Positions 35,001-43,810 of a DNA stretch of 64,000 nucleotides are shown one piece after another (within the stretch, counting starts at the first letter, position 1; the number at the start of each line of letters is the position of its first letter). The notes beneath the pieces are model-generated. The model was given only the letters and a program-made list of their open reading frames with translations. It was not told where the DNA came from and searched no databases. The translations under genes and the position numbers were made by a program. The DNA comes from Limanda limanda (lineage: Eukaryota > Chordata > Actinopteri > Pleuronectiformes > Pleuronectidae). The stretch spans positions 26,677,373-26,741,372 of the forward strand of contig NC_083648.1 of the NCBI RefSeq assembly GCF_963576545.1. The letters are read 5' to 3'.

Positions 35001-38000
35001 CCACAATCTTACCTGCACGCCTCAGGGTCCTAGAGGCAAACAGGTCCTGTAGAGATGGCAGATTGCAGCCAATCACCTTCTCAGCAGAACGGATGATACG
35101 CTGCAGTCTGCCTTTGTCATTTGAAGTGGCAGCAGCGTACCAGATGGAAGCGGAAGGACTCCGCAGTGACAACTGGGGAGCCTCTCAGGGTGATGGGGTT
35201 GGGTGGGGCTGGGTACCAATTCTGAAGTCAACAACCGTCTCCACTGTTTTCAGAGCATTGAGCTCCAGGTTGTTCTGATCACACCAGGTCACCAGGTGGT
35301 CAATCTCCAACAAGAGCCGCGAACTTAAGGAGTTTGACGGACTGGTGACTGGAGGTGCAGCTGTTTGTATACAGGGAGAAGAGTAGAGGGGAAAGAACAC
35401 AGCCTTGAGGGGAACCGGTGCTTATGGTCCTGGAATCAGAGACATGCTTCCCCTGCCTCACGTGTGTCAGACAGGAAGTCTGTTATCCACCAGCAGGTGG
35501 AGTCAGGCACACTCAGCTGGGAGAGCTTGTCCTGTAGCAGATCCGGAATGATGGTGTTGAAGGCAGAGCTGAAGTTCACAAACAGTTGTGTTGACGGACT
35601 CGTTTTAATTCTCTAAGTGGAGTAACGTTTTTTAGAGACGCCTTCTTTTTGTGTGGCAGTCGTCGTTGACTGTTTATTTACATCGCCAATGCTGCTCCTC
35701 ATAGCTTTTTTCATTCTGTCTGTATTCTGTCAATGACGGGTTATTCAAGTGGTCATACTTTCGGATCTCTTCTGCCAAACGCTCTTTTATTTGGTCCATA
35801 TTCATTCTTCTAAATCTTCCTTGGTTTCTGCCAGTATTATGGGGCATGAAACCGAAAATGTGACTCCGAAAAGGATGTAGGTGGCAGACCAATCACAGCC
35901 TTGTGGGCTGCGTGAGGCTGGCGTAGCTTTGTCGTATAGTTACAAAAATTGGGCGACGCACGCACGTGCTTGCGTACGCAAGCAGGCAAGGGGCTCTCTG
36001 TTACGTGTCTCTGAAAACACAGAAGCATGCGCCAGCCTTAAAACTCATTCAAGTCGTTGGCCAGGCGTGAGTCGTTAGTGGAGTGGGGGGCTCTAGGCTT
36101 ACAATTTGTATTCTGCCTAAGCCCTTTCCAGACAGAGGCAGAGTCATTGGCTGTGAACTGGTGTTGGAATTTCTCAGAGTGCATACGTTTAGCTTCTCTC
36201 ACCTCCTTGCTAAACCTGTATTTCGACTCTATAAACCTGTCTCTGACTCCACTGAACTCCTCTTCCTTCTCCAACCTTAACTTTTTGAGTTTGGCTGTGA
36301 ACCAGGGTTTGTCATTATTGTTACACACTCTGGTGCGTGATGTCCTCACTAGGGTTGCAAAGGGGCGGAAAGTTCAGGTAAATTTCCGGAAACTTTTCGG
36401 AATCTTTCCATGGGAAGTAAAGCTCGGGAATTTTGGGAATTTAAAAAAAAAAAAAAAAAAACTACACAAATTAAAAGTTGAGCAATAAAAAAATCATTCA
36501 AAACTCTATTTTAAAGATGTATGGAATGCATAACACGCTGCACGTTGAGTTTCAACCCTCCACTGTGCATTCTTCCATCACATGCACAGATAATTCCCAG
36601 CATCCTGCACACGACAGCAGGGCTATTGAGGCCTGCTGTAGTGTGCAGGACTAGTCAGGTAAGTTTCGATGATATTACTGGGGAAAATACATTAGCATGC
36701 TGATTCCTGTTAATTCCTGTATATTCCCGTATATTCCATTTAGTTCCCGTTAATTCCCGTTAATTCCCATGGAAAGTTTCCAACTTTGAATATTTGATAT
36801 ATAATATTGAACACCTCCCAATCTGTAAAGCACGCTTGAAGATCCTCCACAGCTTCACTGGTCCACTGCTTTGAAGTCTTCACAACAGGTTTGCAGAGTT
36901 TTAGTTTCTGCCTGTATGCAGGAATCAAATGGACCATGATGTGGTCCGAGAGTCCCAGTGCAGCCCGGACGACGGTGTGATAAGCACTCTTTACAGTGGT
37001 GTAACAGGGATCCAGAATGTTCTCCTCTCTGGTCGGGCATTTAATAAATTGTTTGTATTTGGGGAGTTCGCGGGTGAGATTTCCTTTGTTAAAGTCGCCA
37101 AGGACAATAACTCAGGAGTTCGGATTAGTCCGTTCCAAACATATTATCTGGTCGGCGAGCATTCGTTGTGCCTCTTGCACGTTAGCCTGCGGTGGGATGT
37201 AAACACCGGCCAGAATTAATGAATGAAACGAACTCAAAGGGGTTTGCATTTGATAAAAAAATATTCCAGATCAGGAGAACAGTGTTGTTGAATCACTGTC
37301 ACATCGTTGCACCAGCCACAAATAGTATAGAAGCAGATTCCCTGAAAACTTCGAAGCCAGCCAGCTGCAGCGCAGAGTCCGGTATCGAACCATACAGCCA
37401 CATCTCCGTGAAGCACAGAATGGAAGATGAGGAGACGTCTCTGTTCCTACCAACTAGTAGCTGGAGTTTGTCCAGCTTGTTGCACAGTGATTGACGTTGG
37501 AGAGAAATATTCCTGGTAGCGGTGTGTGAAGTCCCCGCCAGTGGAGACGCACAAGCGAGCCGGCACGTTTACCTCTCCTCCATCGCTTCACTGTGTGTAC
37601 TAATGTGAGGGCACCTTTGACCAGAATATCCAAATCCATTTTTACAGGTGAGGCAATGAAAGTCGGAAATAAATTCTCCGGAGTTATGTCCCTGATGTTC
37701 ATGAGCATCTCTCTGGTGAAAGAGCTCCCGGTTCTTAGGCAAAACACTGAATTAACTTACAAAACAAGACAAAACATTGCGCACCAACACACCGAGGCAG
37801 CCGTCCGCCGGCACCATCATCATTATGCAATATCTTTAATGAAATTACATTTAAATGGGCCACTTCTCTGGCAATTTACAATGAATGTCTGGGTGTGTGG
37901 CAGCTGTGGCATAGGAGATGTGTGAATGTGACTTATATTGGAAAGAGCTTGAGTGGGTGATACGACTGGATAAACAAGCTCTGAAAAAAATTAAGAGGTC

Positions 38001-39042
38001 ACTTCAAAATGATCAGTTTCTCTGGTTTTCCTATTTATTGGTATGTGTTTGAGTAAAATGACAACTAGTCAAAATAACAAAAAATATGCAGTCTTTTCAG
38101 ATCTCAAATAATGCAAAGAAAACAAGTTAATAATCATGTTTAAACAACACAATACTAATGTTTTAACTTAGGAAGAGTTCAGAATTCAATATTTGGTGGA
38201 ATAACCTTGATTTACAATCACAGCTTTCATGCGTCTTGGCATGCTCTCCACCAGTCTTTCACACGACTGTTTGGTGACTTTATGCCACTCCTGGTGCAAA
38301 AATTCCAGCAGCGCTGCTTTGTTTGATGGTTTGTGACCATCCATCTTCCTTTTGATCAAATTCCAGAGGTTTTCACTGGGATTCAGGTCTGGAGATTGGG
38401 CTGGCCTTGACAGGGTCCTGATCTGGTGGTCCTTCATCCACACTTTCACTGACCTGGCTGTGTGGCATGGAGCATTGTCCTGCTGGAAAAAACACTCAGA
38501 GTTGGGGAACATTGTCAGAGTTTTTGTTATTCAAATTACTTTGGAGGTACTACTAACCCTATTTCTGCATTCCAGCTGGTCCTATTGCAAGAGGATAGTG
38601 ATGACCACAACACTGTTTTTTATATTTTTCGTCATTGAATAAGATTTGGTTCAGGTGATCACCAAATCAGTACCTCATTAAGTAGAATCAGGTCTTCCTT
38701 TATTGGACTTCAACAGACACTGGAATGGAATGTCTGCCCAACACGTAGAGATGCTGATTTAAGAAAAATTTGGAGTGGTGTCTTAATTATTTCCAGAGCT
38801 GTTTAAATTCTGTCCATTTATTCGTGACACATCTGCATTTTAAACTATGTAATCCTTGAATATTACTGACATGCTACCACTCTGCTTTGTGTTAATGTGC
38901 ATTAGTTAGTGTTGAGAGGTCAAATGCAGTTTAGAAGTCAGTCAGAGACACACATATCTGATGACAACTGAAGGTGTCTTTGCATCTTTTCTTTTAGGTG
39001 GATATTCTAGAAGACCTCATCCGCTCTGCAGCTTCCAGATAG
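12569..39042 (+). CDS. dnai4: Dynein axonemal intermediate chain 4 (WDR78)
   Basis: Seventeen exons (12569-12627, 12707-12866, 12948-13111, 22070-22176, 22449-22605, 22825-22952, 23397-23561, 24349-24534, 24670-24824, 25487-25573, 25695-25849, 26529-26689, 31085-31203, 31396-31494, 32274-32500, 32586-32739, 38998-39042) join with matching phases to 2328 nt: 775 residues plus stop, slightly shorter than the human protein (about 850). The N-terminal 390 residues are low-complexity and acidic. The rest is a WD40 propeller: [82 protein letters not shown]. The protein ends [14 protein letters not shown]. The family is an intermediate chain of inner dynein arm I1/f, related to Chlamydomonas IC138, needed for ciliary beating. 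The start is the first ATG after the X-box. The frame is intact despite heavy transposon load in introns 3, 12 and 16. Confidence 0.95.
13112..13832. other. Start of dnai4 intron 3, no recognised element
   Basis: No exon or clear transposon is seen before the LINE at 13833. A CpG-containing stretch at 13440-13600 ('aaaacgcagaatgacgctgtgg') looks like a degraded coding repeat on the minus strand, but I cannot name it. Confidence 0.4.
13833..14416 (+). mobile_element. L2-like LINE, RT C-terminal part and 3' tail
   Basis: Frameshifted coding sequence reads [44 protein letters not shown], [18 protein letters not shown] and LHIFRRKL. This is the conserved end of ORF2 in fish L2-like non-LTR elements. 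The 3' UTR is very short and ends TAAGTCGCTTTGGATAAAAG followed by ATGTAATG repeats. The copy is 5'-truncated and its tail abuts the transposase-derived gene on the opposite strand. Confidence 0.85.
14417..16638 (-). pseudogene. Multi-exon transposase-derived gene, both ends lost
   Basis: Five segments with good splice sites and consistent phases run on the minus strand: 16492-16638, 16128-16305, 15709-15785, 14935-15115, and 14417-14587 (cut by the LINE tail). They encode [100 protein letters not shown] and [21 protein letters not shown] remember this protein family from many fish genomes as unnamed transposase-like genes. The [10 protein letters not shown] and TDRHPQI motifs look like the catalytic aspartate regions of a DDE/RNase-H fold. 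No stop occurs in the joined 750 nt. The N-terminus was not found and the C-terminus is missing. It lies antisense in dnai4 intron 3. Confidence 0.7.
16640..17700. other. Intronic DNA without recognised elements
   Basis: This stretch of dnai4 intron 3 is AT-rich. It contains open frames such as 17260-17517 that I cannot match to any family. The missing 5' exons of the transposase-derived gene could lie here, but none is convincing. Confidence 0.4.
17710..17806 (+). repeat. (GT)n microsatellite
   Basis: Nearly pure GT dinucleotides with scattered C and TT interruptions. The Cys/Val-rich open frames across it are artefacts of the repeat. Confidence 0.95.
17807..18395 (+). repeat. 28-bp minisatellite, duplicated as two blocks
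   Basis: The unit begins GGTCACACATGGTACGGTCA and ends TCTTGTCA; its period is 28 bp. Block 1 spans about 17871-18060 and block 2 about 18153-18385. Each block is preceded by the same leader (ACACTAGTAGATAAAGGTCA) and by a GT run, and each ends with a 'taaggccatcttgtcacacatgg' variant. The whole of about 285 bp was therefore duplicated in tandem. Because 28 is not a multiple of three, all frames read similar [10 protein letters not shown] repeats; these are not proteins. Confidence 0.9.
18480..19560 (+). mobile_element. RTE-like LINE fragment (endonuclease end and RT start)
   Basis: Broken frames encode the end of an APE endonuclease ([20 protein letters not shown]), then a linker ([20 protein letters not shown]), then the RT fingers ([38 protein letters not shown]) and the region [19 protein letters not shown] with [17 protein letters not shown]. 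Stops and frameshifts separate the parts and the catalytic YxDD is absent. The clade is my best guess from the GKAA.PD and QAGFR..RSC.DQI signatures. Confidence 0.75.
19600..20384. other. Intronic DNA, partly retroposon-like
   Basis: AT-rich sequence with no exon is followed by a more GC-rich stretch at 20040-20340 that looks like a piece of a retroposon (for example 'ccaagatggtgctgatcaac'). I cannot assign a family. Confidence 0.35.
20385..20743 (+). mobile_element. LINE reverse transcriptase fragment with FADD box
   Basis: In the frame after 20540 the sequence reads [18 protein letters not shown], then [17 protein letters not shown]. The FADD motif is the RT catalytic box (domain C) and the preceding SP.LF...MND is domain B. 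The copy is truncated on both sides and its 3' side abuts the element at 20744. It resembles I/Nimb-like non-LTR elements of fishes; the clade is uncertain. Confidence 0.65.
20744..21347 (+). mobile_element. DNA-transposon-like element carrying a RecQ-type helicase fragment
   Basis: The block starts TAGCCTGGGTGCCAG and ends GACAACGTCAGGCTA, so TAGCCTG forms short terminal inverted repeats. Inside, 20963-21181 encodes [40 protein letters not shown] and [15 protein letters not shown]. This is the Q motif and Walker A region of a RecQ-like DEAD helicase (the usual GKS is GKC here). All later helicase motifs are missing. RecQ-like genes with this start are common in fish repeats. This copy is an internally deleted passenger. 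Confidence 0.6.
23856..24238. mobile_element. hAT-type MITE with 8-bp target duplication
   Basis: The ends CAGTGGTGGGAAGTAAC and (reverse complement) CAGGGGTCGGCAACC are typical hAT terminal inverted repeats. They are flanked by CTCTAGAC (23856-23863) and CTCTAGTC (24231-24238), an 8-bp target duplication with one mismatch. The body holds the familiar 'agtaacaaagtacagatact' sequence. It is 367 bp with no gene, and lies in dnai4 intron 7. Confidence 0.85.
25895..26186. mobile_element. Palindromic MITE
   Basis: The two halves are inverted copies. 'gtatagaaagacgtgaatta' at 25900 pairs with 'taatttacgtctttctatac' ending at 26180, and the match extends about 80 bp per arm through 'gactggttttgttattttca'. 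The spacer is AT-rich. It lies in dnai4 intron 11 and contains no coding sequence. Confidence 0.85.
26232..26488. repeat. (CA)n tract and hexamer repeats
   Basis: A pure CA run spans about 26232-26259. Then ACGGAT and ACAGAT hexamers repeat at 26408-26465 and end in 'gtactcgctcatccc', an ending common to fish DNA-transposon repeats. All lie in dnai4 intron 11. Confidence 0.8.
26899..30546 (+). repeat. Array of GGGCCCGAGCAC nonautonomous elements in dnai4 intron 12
   Basis: Near-identical copies of one family are chained head to tail. Full copies lie at 26899-27672 and 28168-28937. Four heads start at 27964, 28034, 28096 and 28168, each cut after about 60 bp at an (ATT)n tract. A headless copy spans about 28975-29707, a stub 29745-29780, a headless and tailless copy 29848-30400, and two fragments 30412-30545. 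A full copy starts AGGGCCCGAGCACAG, has an internal (ATT)n, and ends GTGCTCGGGCCCACCCAG followed by a GCTGC-TTT-GCAGC hairpin and CCTAA. The recurring 60-109 codon frames are repeat sequence. Confidence 0.9.
32740..34570. other. dnai4 intron 16, first part
   Basis: No exon is recognised. The DNA is AT-rich with short open frames (33317-33575, both strands) that overlap each other and look fortuitous. Confidence 0.4.
35605..36040. mobile_element. PIF/Harbinger fragment with MADF-domain frame
   Basis: The right end, GAAGCATGCGCCAGCCTT, is the same terminal repeat as in the Harbinger MITE at 59692. On the minus strand 35674-35892 encodes [20 protein letters not shown] and [20 protein letters not shown], the start of a MADF/Myb-like DNA-binding domain such as PIF/Harbinger ORF1 proteins carry. 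The left terminal repeat is missing. It interrupts the LINE at LANDLNEF. Confidence 0.6.
36352..36806. mobile_element. hAT-like MITE inserted in LINE
   Basis: The left end reads TAGGGTTGCAAAGGGGCGG followed by AAAGTT, and the right part reads AATTCCCATGGAAAGTTTCC. These are the usual ends of a common fish MITE. A poly-A run (36442-36461) and 'ttaattcccgttaattccc' repeats are internal. The flanking LINE coding sequence resumes on either side (TDWEVF to the right, [10 protein letters not shown] to the left). Confidence 0.6.
37975..38801 (-). mobile_element. Tc1-like transposon, internally deleted
   Basis: Inverted ends AGCTCTGAAAAAAATTAAGA (left) and CTTAATTATTTCCAGAGCT (right) are Tc1-family terminal repeats. 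On the minus strand 38186-38512 encodes the C-terminal half of the transposase: [18 protein letters not shown] with the second catalytic D, and [18 protein letters not shown] with the third acidic residue (E). The paired helix-turn-helix DNA-binding domain and first D are missing, so it is not autonomous. It lies in dnai4 intron 16. Confidence 0.9.
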
Positions 39043-39224
39043 GAAGAAACCAAATGGCTCTCTCCCTGGAATAGATGTATTAATACCATACACGTGCACA
39101 CATAGACATCTATGGGGGCTTGAGCCCCTGCCCTTTTTCTGGGATGCTTTTTTATTTTATTAATTTTATTTAAATGAATTCTCTTATTTGTACACAGCTT
39201 CCATGTCAACAAATATATTGATCG

Positions 39225-39230
39225 AATAAA
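39225..39230 (+). promoter_or_regulatory. dnai4 polyadenylation signal
   Basis: AATAAA lies 183 bp downstream of the dnai4 stop codon, a plausible 3' UTR length. No earlier canonical signal occurs after the stop. Confidence 0.55.
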
Positions 39231-41870
39231 AAATTCAAATATGAAGTTGTGAGATTAGACCTCCCCTCCCTCCCACGTTTCCTGCACAGTGGTGAGCACT
39301 AGAGCTGTGGATATTTCTTGATTCTGCATCATGACACGGACGACTCTGCATCCATGCAAAGAGATAACATAATGGATTCAAATTATTTTTTAGTGATGTC
39401 TTGCCGCTGAATAATTATAACACCGCTGCTTCAGCACCAGGACAGACGCTCATTAAAGATCTGGTGTGTCAGAGTCTCTGTTACTCCTCACTCCTGCGCT
39501 CACTTTGTAGCAGAAAGAAGAAAACTAAAAGGACAGAATGGTCCTTACCTCTCAACAGGAAAAGGAGGGGCGAGGGAGATGATAAAGTGTGACACCCTGT
39601 GAGCCAAAAGATGGAGGGAAACTCAAACACAGGCAGCATGGAGTGGAAACATGTGACGTGAGAGTAACTGTAGGAAGGAGATCACAAAACAGATAAACTA
39701 GTTTCTGGAAAGTTGATCCAAGAACCGGCTGGATTTATTGCACGATCGTCCTGGACCATGAGGCAACAAAGCTGATCCCTAGAGCCGGAAGTGGATGTTA
39801 AAACCCCATCTAACCTGCTCGGATTGGAACGTGAGTCCCTCTGATGAACCAATCAAGCTAAGTCTCCCTCTTGAAACTCCTGGCTTCACCGAGTTTTCTT
39901 TGCCTCTGGAAAATTCACCCCTAATCTTCCCTCTACCTGGAGATTAAAGGACCACCAAAAAGAACACACATTTCCCTTACTTTACATTTTCCTTGGACCC
40001 TAACTCCTCTCTCCAACAACCCCACACACACACACAAACTCACACGTGATCTGAACTCAAACTATACTCATCATGAACTCTTAATGGAAGCTTCTTTCAT
40101 ATGTTTATCGAATGGATGGTTAAAAAAAATAGAAAAATAGGAAAAATAGTTCTTTGCCTGTTTATCCATCATAACTATTTGATTTGTTTGTTAACTTGAT
40201 TGAATAATTCAATTGAATATATATTGAATACCGAATTAATTGTTTGTGATTTCTTTTTCTTTGATGCCTTTTGTAGTTAGGTAAATAAGCTATCCGGGTT
40301 TACTCTCGTACCGGGAGATATAAAAAATTTTGACAGGTGATGAAGAATCCATGTCTGGAGCCCAACTCTTTTATTTTTTCAATTTAGAAAACCTACGCTA
40401 CAACTTTACACTTTAACAATAAACACCAGCACTGCTGTTTACTTTCTGTTTGTTTGAATCGCTCTAGAGTTTATAACACACATGTTTAACCTGCTACACA
40501 ACACCAGACGTAAGGGTTAGACGTAACGCTGTGTTTTAACGTCATTGTTGCAGAAGAAGCGACGCCCTGTTTTTCCAGGAAGATAAATATAAATTCAACA
40601 GGTTTTTATAAAGATCAGTTCTAAGTGTAATTATTAGAAGACATCAGAGGAGCAGTCACTTGTTGAGTAGCGGAGTAATGCACCTCAGTGCAGTGGCGCT
40701 ACTAAGGGGGGCCAGGCGGGGCCACATTGATACAGTTAAGGCTCAAACAAGAGTTTGTCAATTTAATCCTTAGGTGTAGCACACAAGTCCAAACTGAATG
40801 AATGACAAATCACTTTGAAGATCACTGACCAATCTCATTCACTTACTGTCAGATTTTTGAAAACCTTGTTCTGTAAATTACAGCACACTTGTAATAACAG
40901 TAACAGCCTATAATTCGTTTTAAAGCACTCTCCAAATAAAAAGAGATTTCATATTTGACTGATTTTATTAACTAATTAACTGATGAAAAGCAGCAATGTG
41001 CAGTGACAGGAAATTTTGGATGTGATACATTGAAATACATCAAGATGCATCATTGTTACCTTTGTTGTTTATCTTGTGAGAGTGAATACCAAAGAAGACC
41101 ACTAGATACCAATGTCTTTACCAATTGAGTGAGTTTGAGGGTAATAAACTAAATTGTTAAATACGTCAGAGATGTTCTACTATATTCAACTTTAATAAAA
41201 AAAAAAATTATAAATAATTATGAGAAGTGCCCTTATTCTCGCTTGAGCCCCTGCCCCCGAAAATGTCTGCATGTTCCTGATAAATATCGAGAAATTAAAA
41301 AGTATACATTCATAAGTCACACACAGTAGACATTTTGAATCAGTTACTGTTGAAAGCAAACATTTAAAGATTTTGTAACTGAGCTTGACAAGAGAGAGAC
41401 AGTTTTAATGCTTTATGGTGCTGTAACTTCAAAGGTCACTTTCTGCTACACTAAAGTTCTGTGATGTAAAGTGAAAGTTGGATCGTGTTTCTCACTTGCA
41501 TTACCAGTTGCTCACTACCTCGTACCCCTCTCAGAATATACACTTTATGTGATGCTTAAGTCATTTTCCAGCATTTACAAAGCAAACATTCAAGCAACAA
41601 ATAAAAACACATTTGTACAGAAAAAAATATTATAATTATTGTTCCTGTGCTTTGTTTGATTAATTAGTTTTGAATATAAACTGTGCAAACTCTGCAATTA
41701 GCTAATAAACTATTTATTGTAATTTTTTTGTTGAGAAACATTTAGTGCATTAAACTTCTAAAATTAAGTGCAGTTGGAGTTGAGAGTCACATGACCTTGT
41801 TCCACTGCACTCTTGATGTTATTGTTCTATTGTTTGAACAAGGTGTCACATTAATGTAGGAATTGTTTAA
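39231..41870. other. Convergent intergenic DNA, repeat-rich
   Basis: No exon is recognised. Ends of hAT-like elements are suggested by 'cagtggcgctactaaggggg' at about 40690 and by 'ttgagcccctgcccccg' at 41245, with a related 'ttgagcccctgcccttttt' at 39119. Boundaries could not be set. Confidence 0.4.
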
Positions 41871-42179
41871 TGTGGCGACGCTGGCGAGCTAGTTCTGGCA
41901 GGCAACACGATTATTTAGATCAATATTAAGATCATGATTATTCATTCATTTTAGGAACGATATCTTTTTATTGCATTTTCGCGTTTAAATGCACAAGAAC
42001 ACTGCTTTCACTTCCATGTTGTGCTACATTCCAGCTAATGCACACGTCTTTGCTCAGTCCCTGGGCAATCGACTCTCCTGTGGGTTCTTGTGGGGGGGAA
42101 AAATAATAATAAATAAATAAATAAAATAATGACGTCTGTAAGCATCGACTCTTCATTGCAAAATTACCATCGATGCAGT

Positions 42180-42672
42180 GAATTGTCAGGGACATGTAGG
42201 GACCCAATGCACCTATGGAGAATGGTAACACCCCAGCGGTGAATGCCGCACATAACAGTTTCATTAGGTAGCATATTCTCCTGCAGGCATGCGCCTATGG
42301 AGAATGGCCACACCGCGGCGGTGAATGGCGCACATAACAGGCTCACTAGTTAGCATATTCTCCTGCAGGCATGCGCCTATGGAGAATGGCCACACCGCGG
42401 TGGTGAATGGCGCACATAACAGGTTCATTAGGTAGCATATTCTCCTGCAGGTAATGCGCCTACAGAGAATTGCCACGCCGCCGCAGCGAATGGCGCACAT
42501 AACAGGTTCACTAGGTAGCATATTCTCCTGCAGGTAATGCGCCTATGGAGAATGGCCACACCGCGGCGGTGAATGGCGCACATAAACAGGTTCACTAGGT
42601 AGCATATTCTCCTGTAGGCAATGCGCCTATGGAGAATGGCCATGCCGCGGCGGCGAATGGCGCACACATAGC
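42180..42672. repeat. 82-84 bp minisatellite
   Basis: About six tandem copies share 'tagcatattctcctgcagg', 'gcgcctatggagaatggcca' and 'gaatggcgcacataacagg'. Successive copies of GCATATTCTC start at 42271, 42353, 42435, 42518 and 42602, giving periods of 82-84 bp. Overlapping minus-strand frames (MCAIHRRGVAILHRR repeats) come from the repeat. Confidence 0.9.
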
Positions 42673-42714
42673 AGATACCGATCCGTACGTCGGGCTCCGA
42701 ATGTGTGCAGTTTT

Positions 42715-43220
42715 GGGGGGTTACAAGTATTTGCTCATCACTCCCATCATTCCTGTGTAATCATATGGGGGAGTGATTAAGTTGGAGCCTAGACGCCAAA
42801 CACTAAATCTGTTGTAATGCTGCAATAAATGTTCGAACGTGAGTTGACTAACTGAAATGTGGCGACGCCGGCGAGCTAGTTCTGGCAGGCAACTCGAGCT
42901 GCGCCAATCATGTGACATACATCATGTGACATACCTCACTCTCCATAACCCTCCATAGTAGACACCCACCTTATCAGGTGGTCTGTTTAACTAGAGAGAC
43001 ATTTCCCATCAACCCCTCTTGCTCGCACTGCTGCTGCAGTATTGCCACCTGTTGCTTCAGTCCCTCCACCACCCCAGCATCCACCTGTAGGCTCCAACGG
43101 GGGGGGGGGGGGGGTTACAAGTATTTGCTCATCACTCCCATCATTCTGCGTAATCATATGGGGGAGTGATTAAGTTGGAGCCAAGACGCCAAACACTAAA
43201 TCTATTGTAATGATGCTGTT
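42715..43220. repeat. Duplicated flank of the minisatellite and poly-G run
   Basis: About 110 bp ('ttacaagtatttgctcatca' to 'ccaaacactaaatct') occurs at 42720-42830 and again at 43113-43204. A diverged reverse copy lies near 7990-8045. A 16-base G run precedes the second copy (43099-43114). The segment 'gcgagctagttctggcaggc' occurs on both sides of the minisatellite (about 41885 and 42870). Confidence 0.75.
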
Positions 43221-43810
43221 CTTTGAGGGAGCTCTGAAGAAATCCAAGGAGCAAAGTTATTATGAATGATCATTTCAACAGTATTAGGAAAAGTTTCTTG
43301 CTGTGGGGGCCACACAGTGGACTTGAACATATATGATTGGATGTTGCCAAGCTCACTGAGTAGTAGATTGATAAACGAGTGATAGTGAAGTGTGTATGAA
43401 CTATGAAGCAACTGATGTGAAAAATTCAAAGTTCCCTCACTTTCTCTGGTTTCTCCTTCCTGACAGTTAAGTTGTTATCATGTTTTTATGTTCTCATTTT
43501 AAAGCTTGCAATACTTGCATGTAATTACATAACAGACATCATCCTCAGGCTCAAGTTTTTTTAATAGATAAGAGGATATGGTGCCAGCCCTTTAATCACA
43601 TGGTTAAAATGAATAATGACCCACAACCATGATGTCACCCATTCACCATCTTGAATTTGACCGTTTTCTGTGAATCCCTGCACTATTAAACACACTGTTA
43701 CCGTGCCAAACATATACGTGAGGCATGGCACGACTGATAAGACTTTCGAGGCCTGGATTGCCACAGCATGTTTGTGGAGAACTGGTGGGGTTTCTTACAT
43801 GAATCATCTG

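Larger units (their letters stand above)
34573..37760 (-). mobile_element. Degenerate LINE, same family as 44676-45348
   Basis: Reading on the minus strand: 5' region ([20 protein letters not shown]), endonuclease pieces (FNKGNL-like, [31 protein letters not shown]), linker ([34 protein letters not shown]), RT ([51 protein letters not shown]), and the C-terminal domain ([40 protein letters not shown]). The segment that should carry the catalytic FADD box is deleted after SVKLLK. Two DNA elements interrupt it (35605-36040 and 36352-36806). The 3' end lies near 34573-34650. Confidence 0.8.

Noticed and set aside
34453..35018. Phe/Tyr/Leu-rich minus-strand frames resembling membrane proteins
   Set aside because: They continue out of LINE coding sequence into its AT-rich 3' untranslated region.
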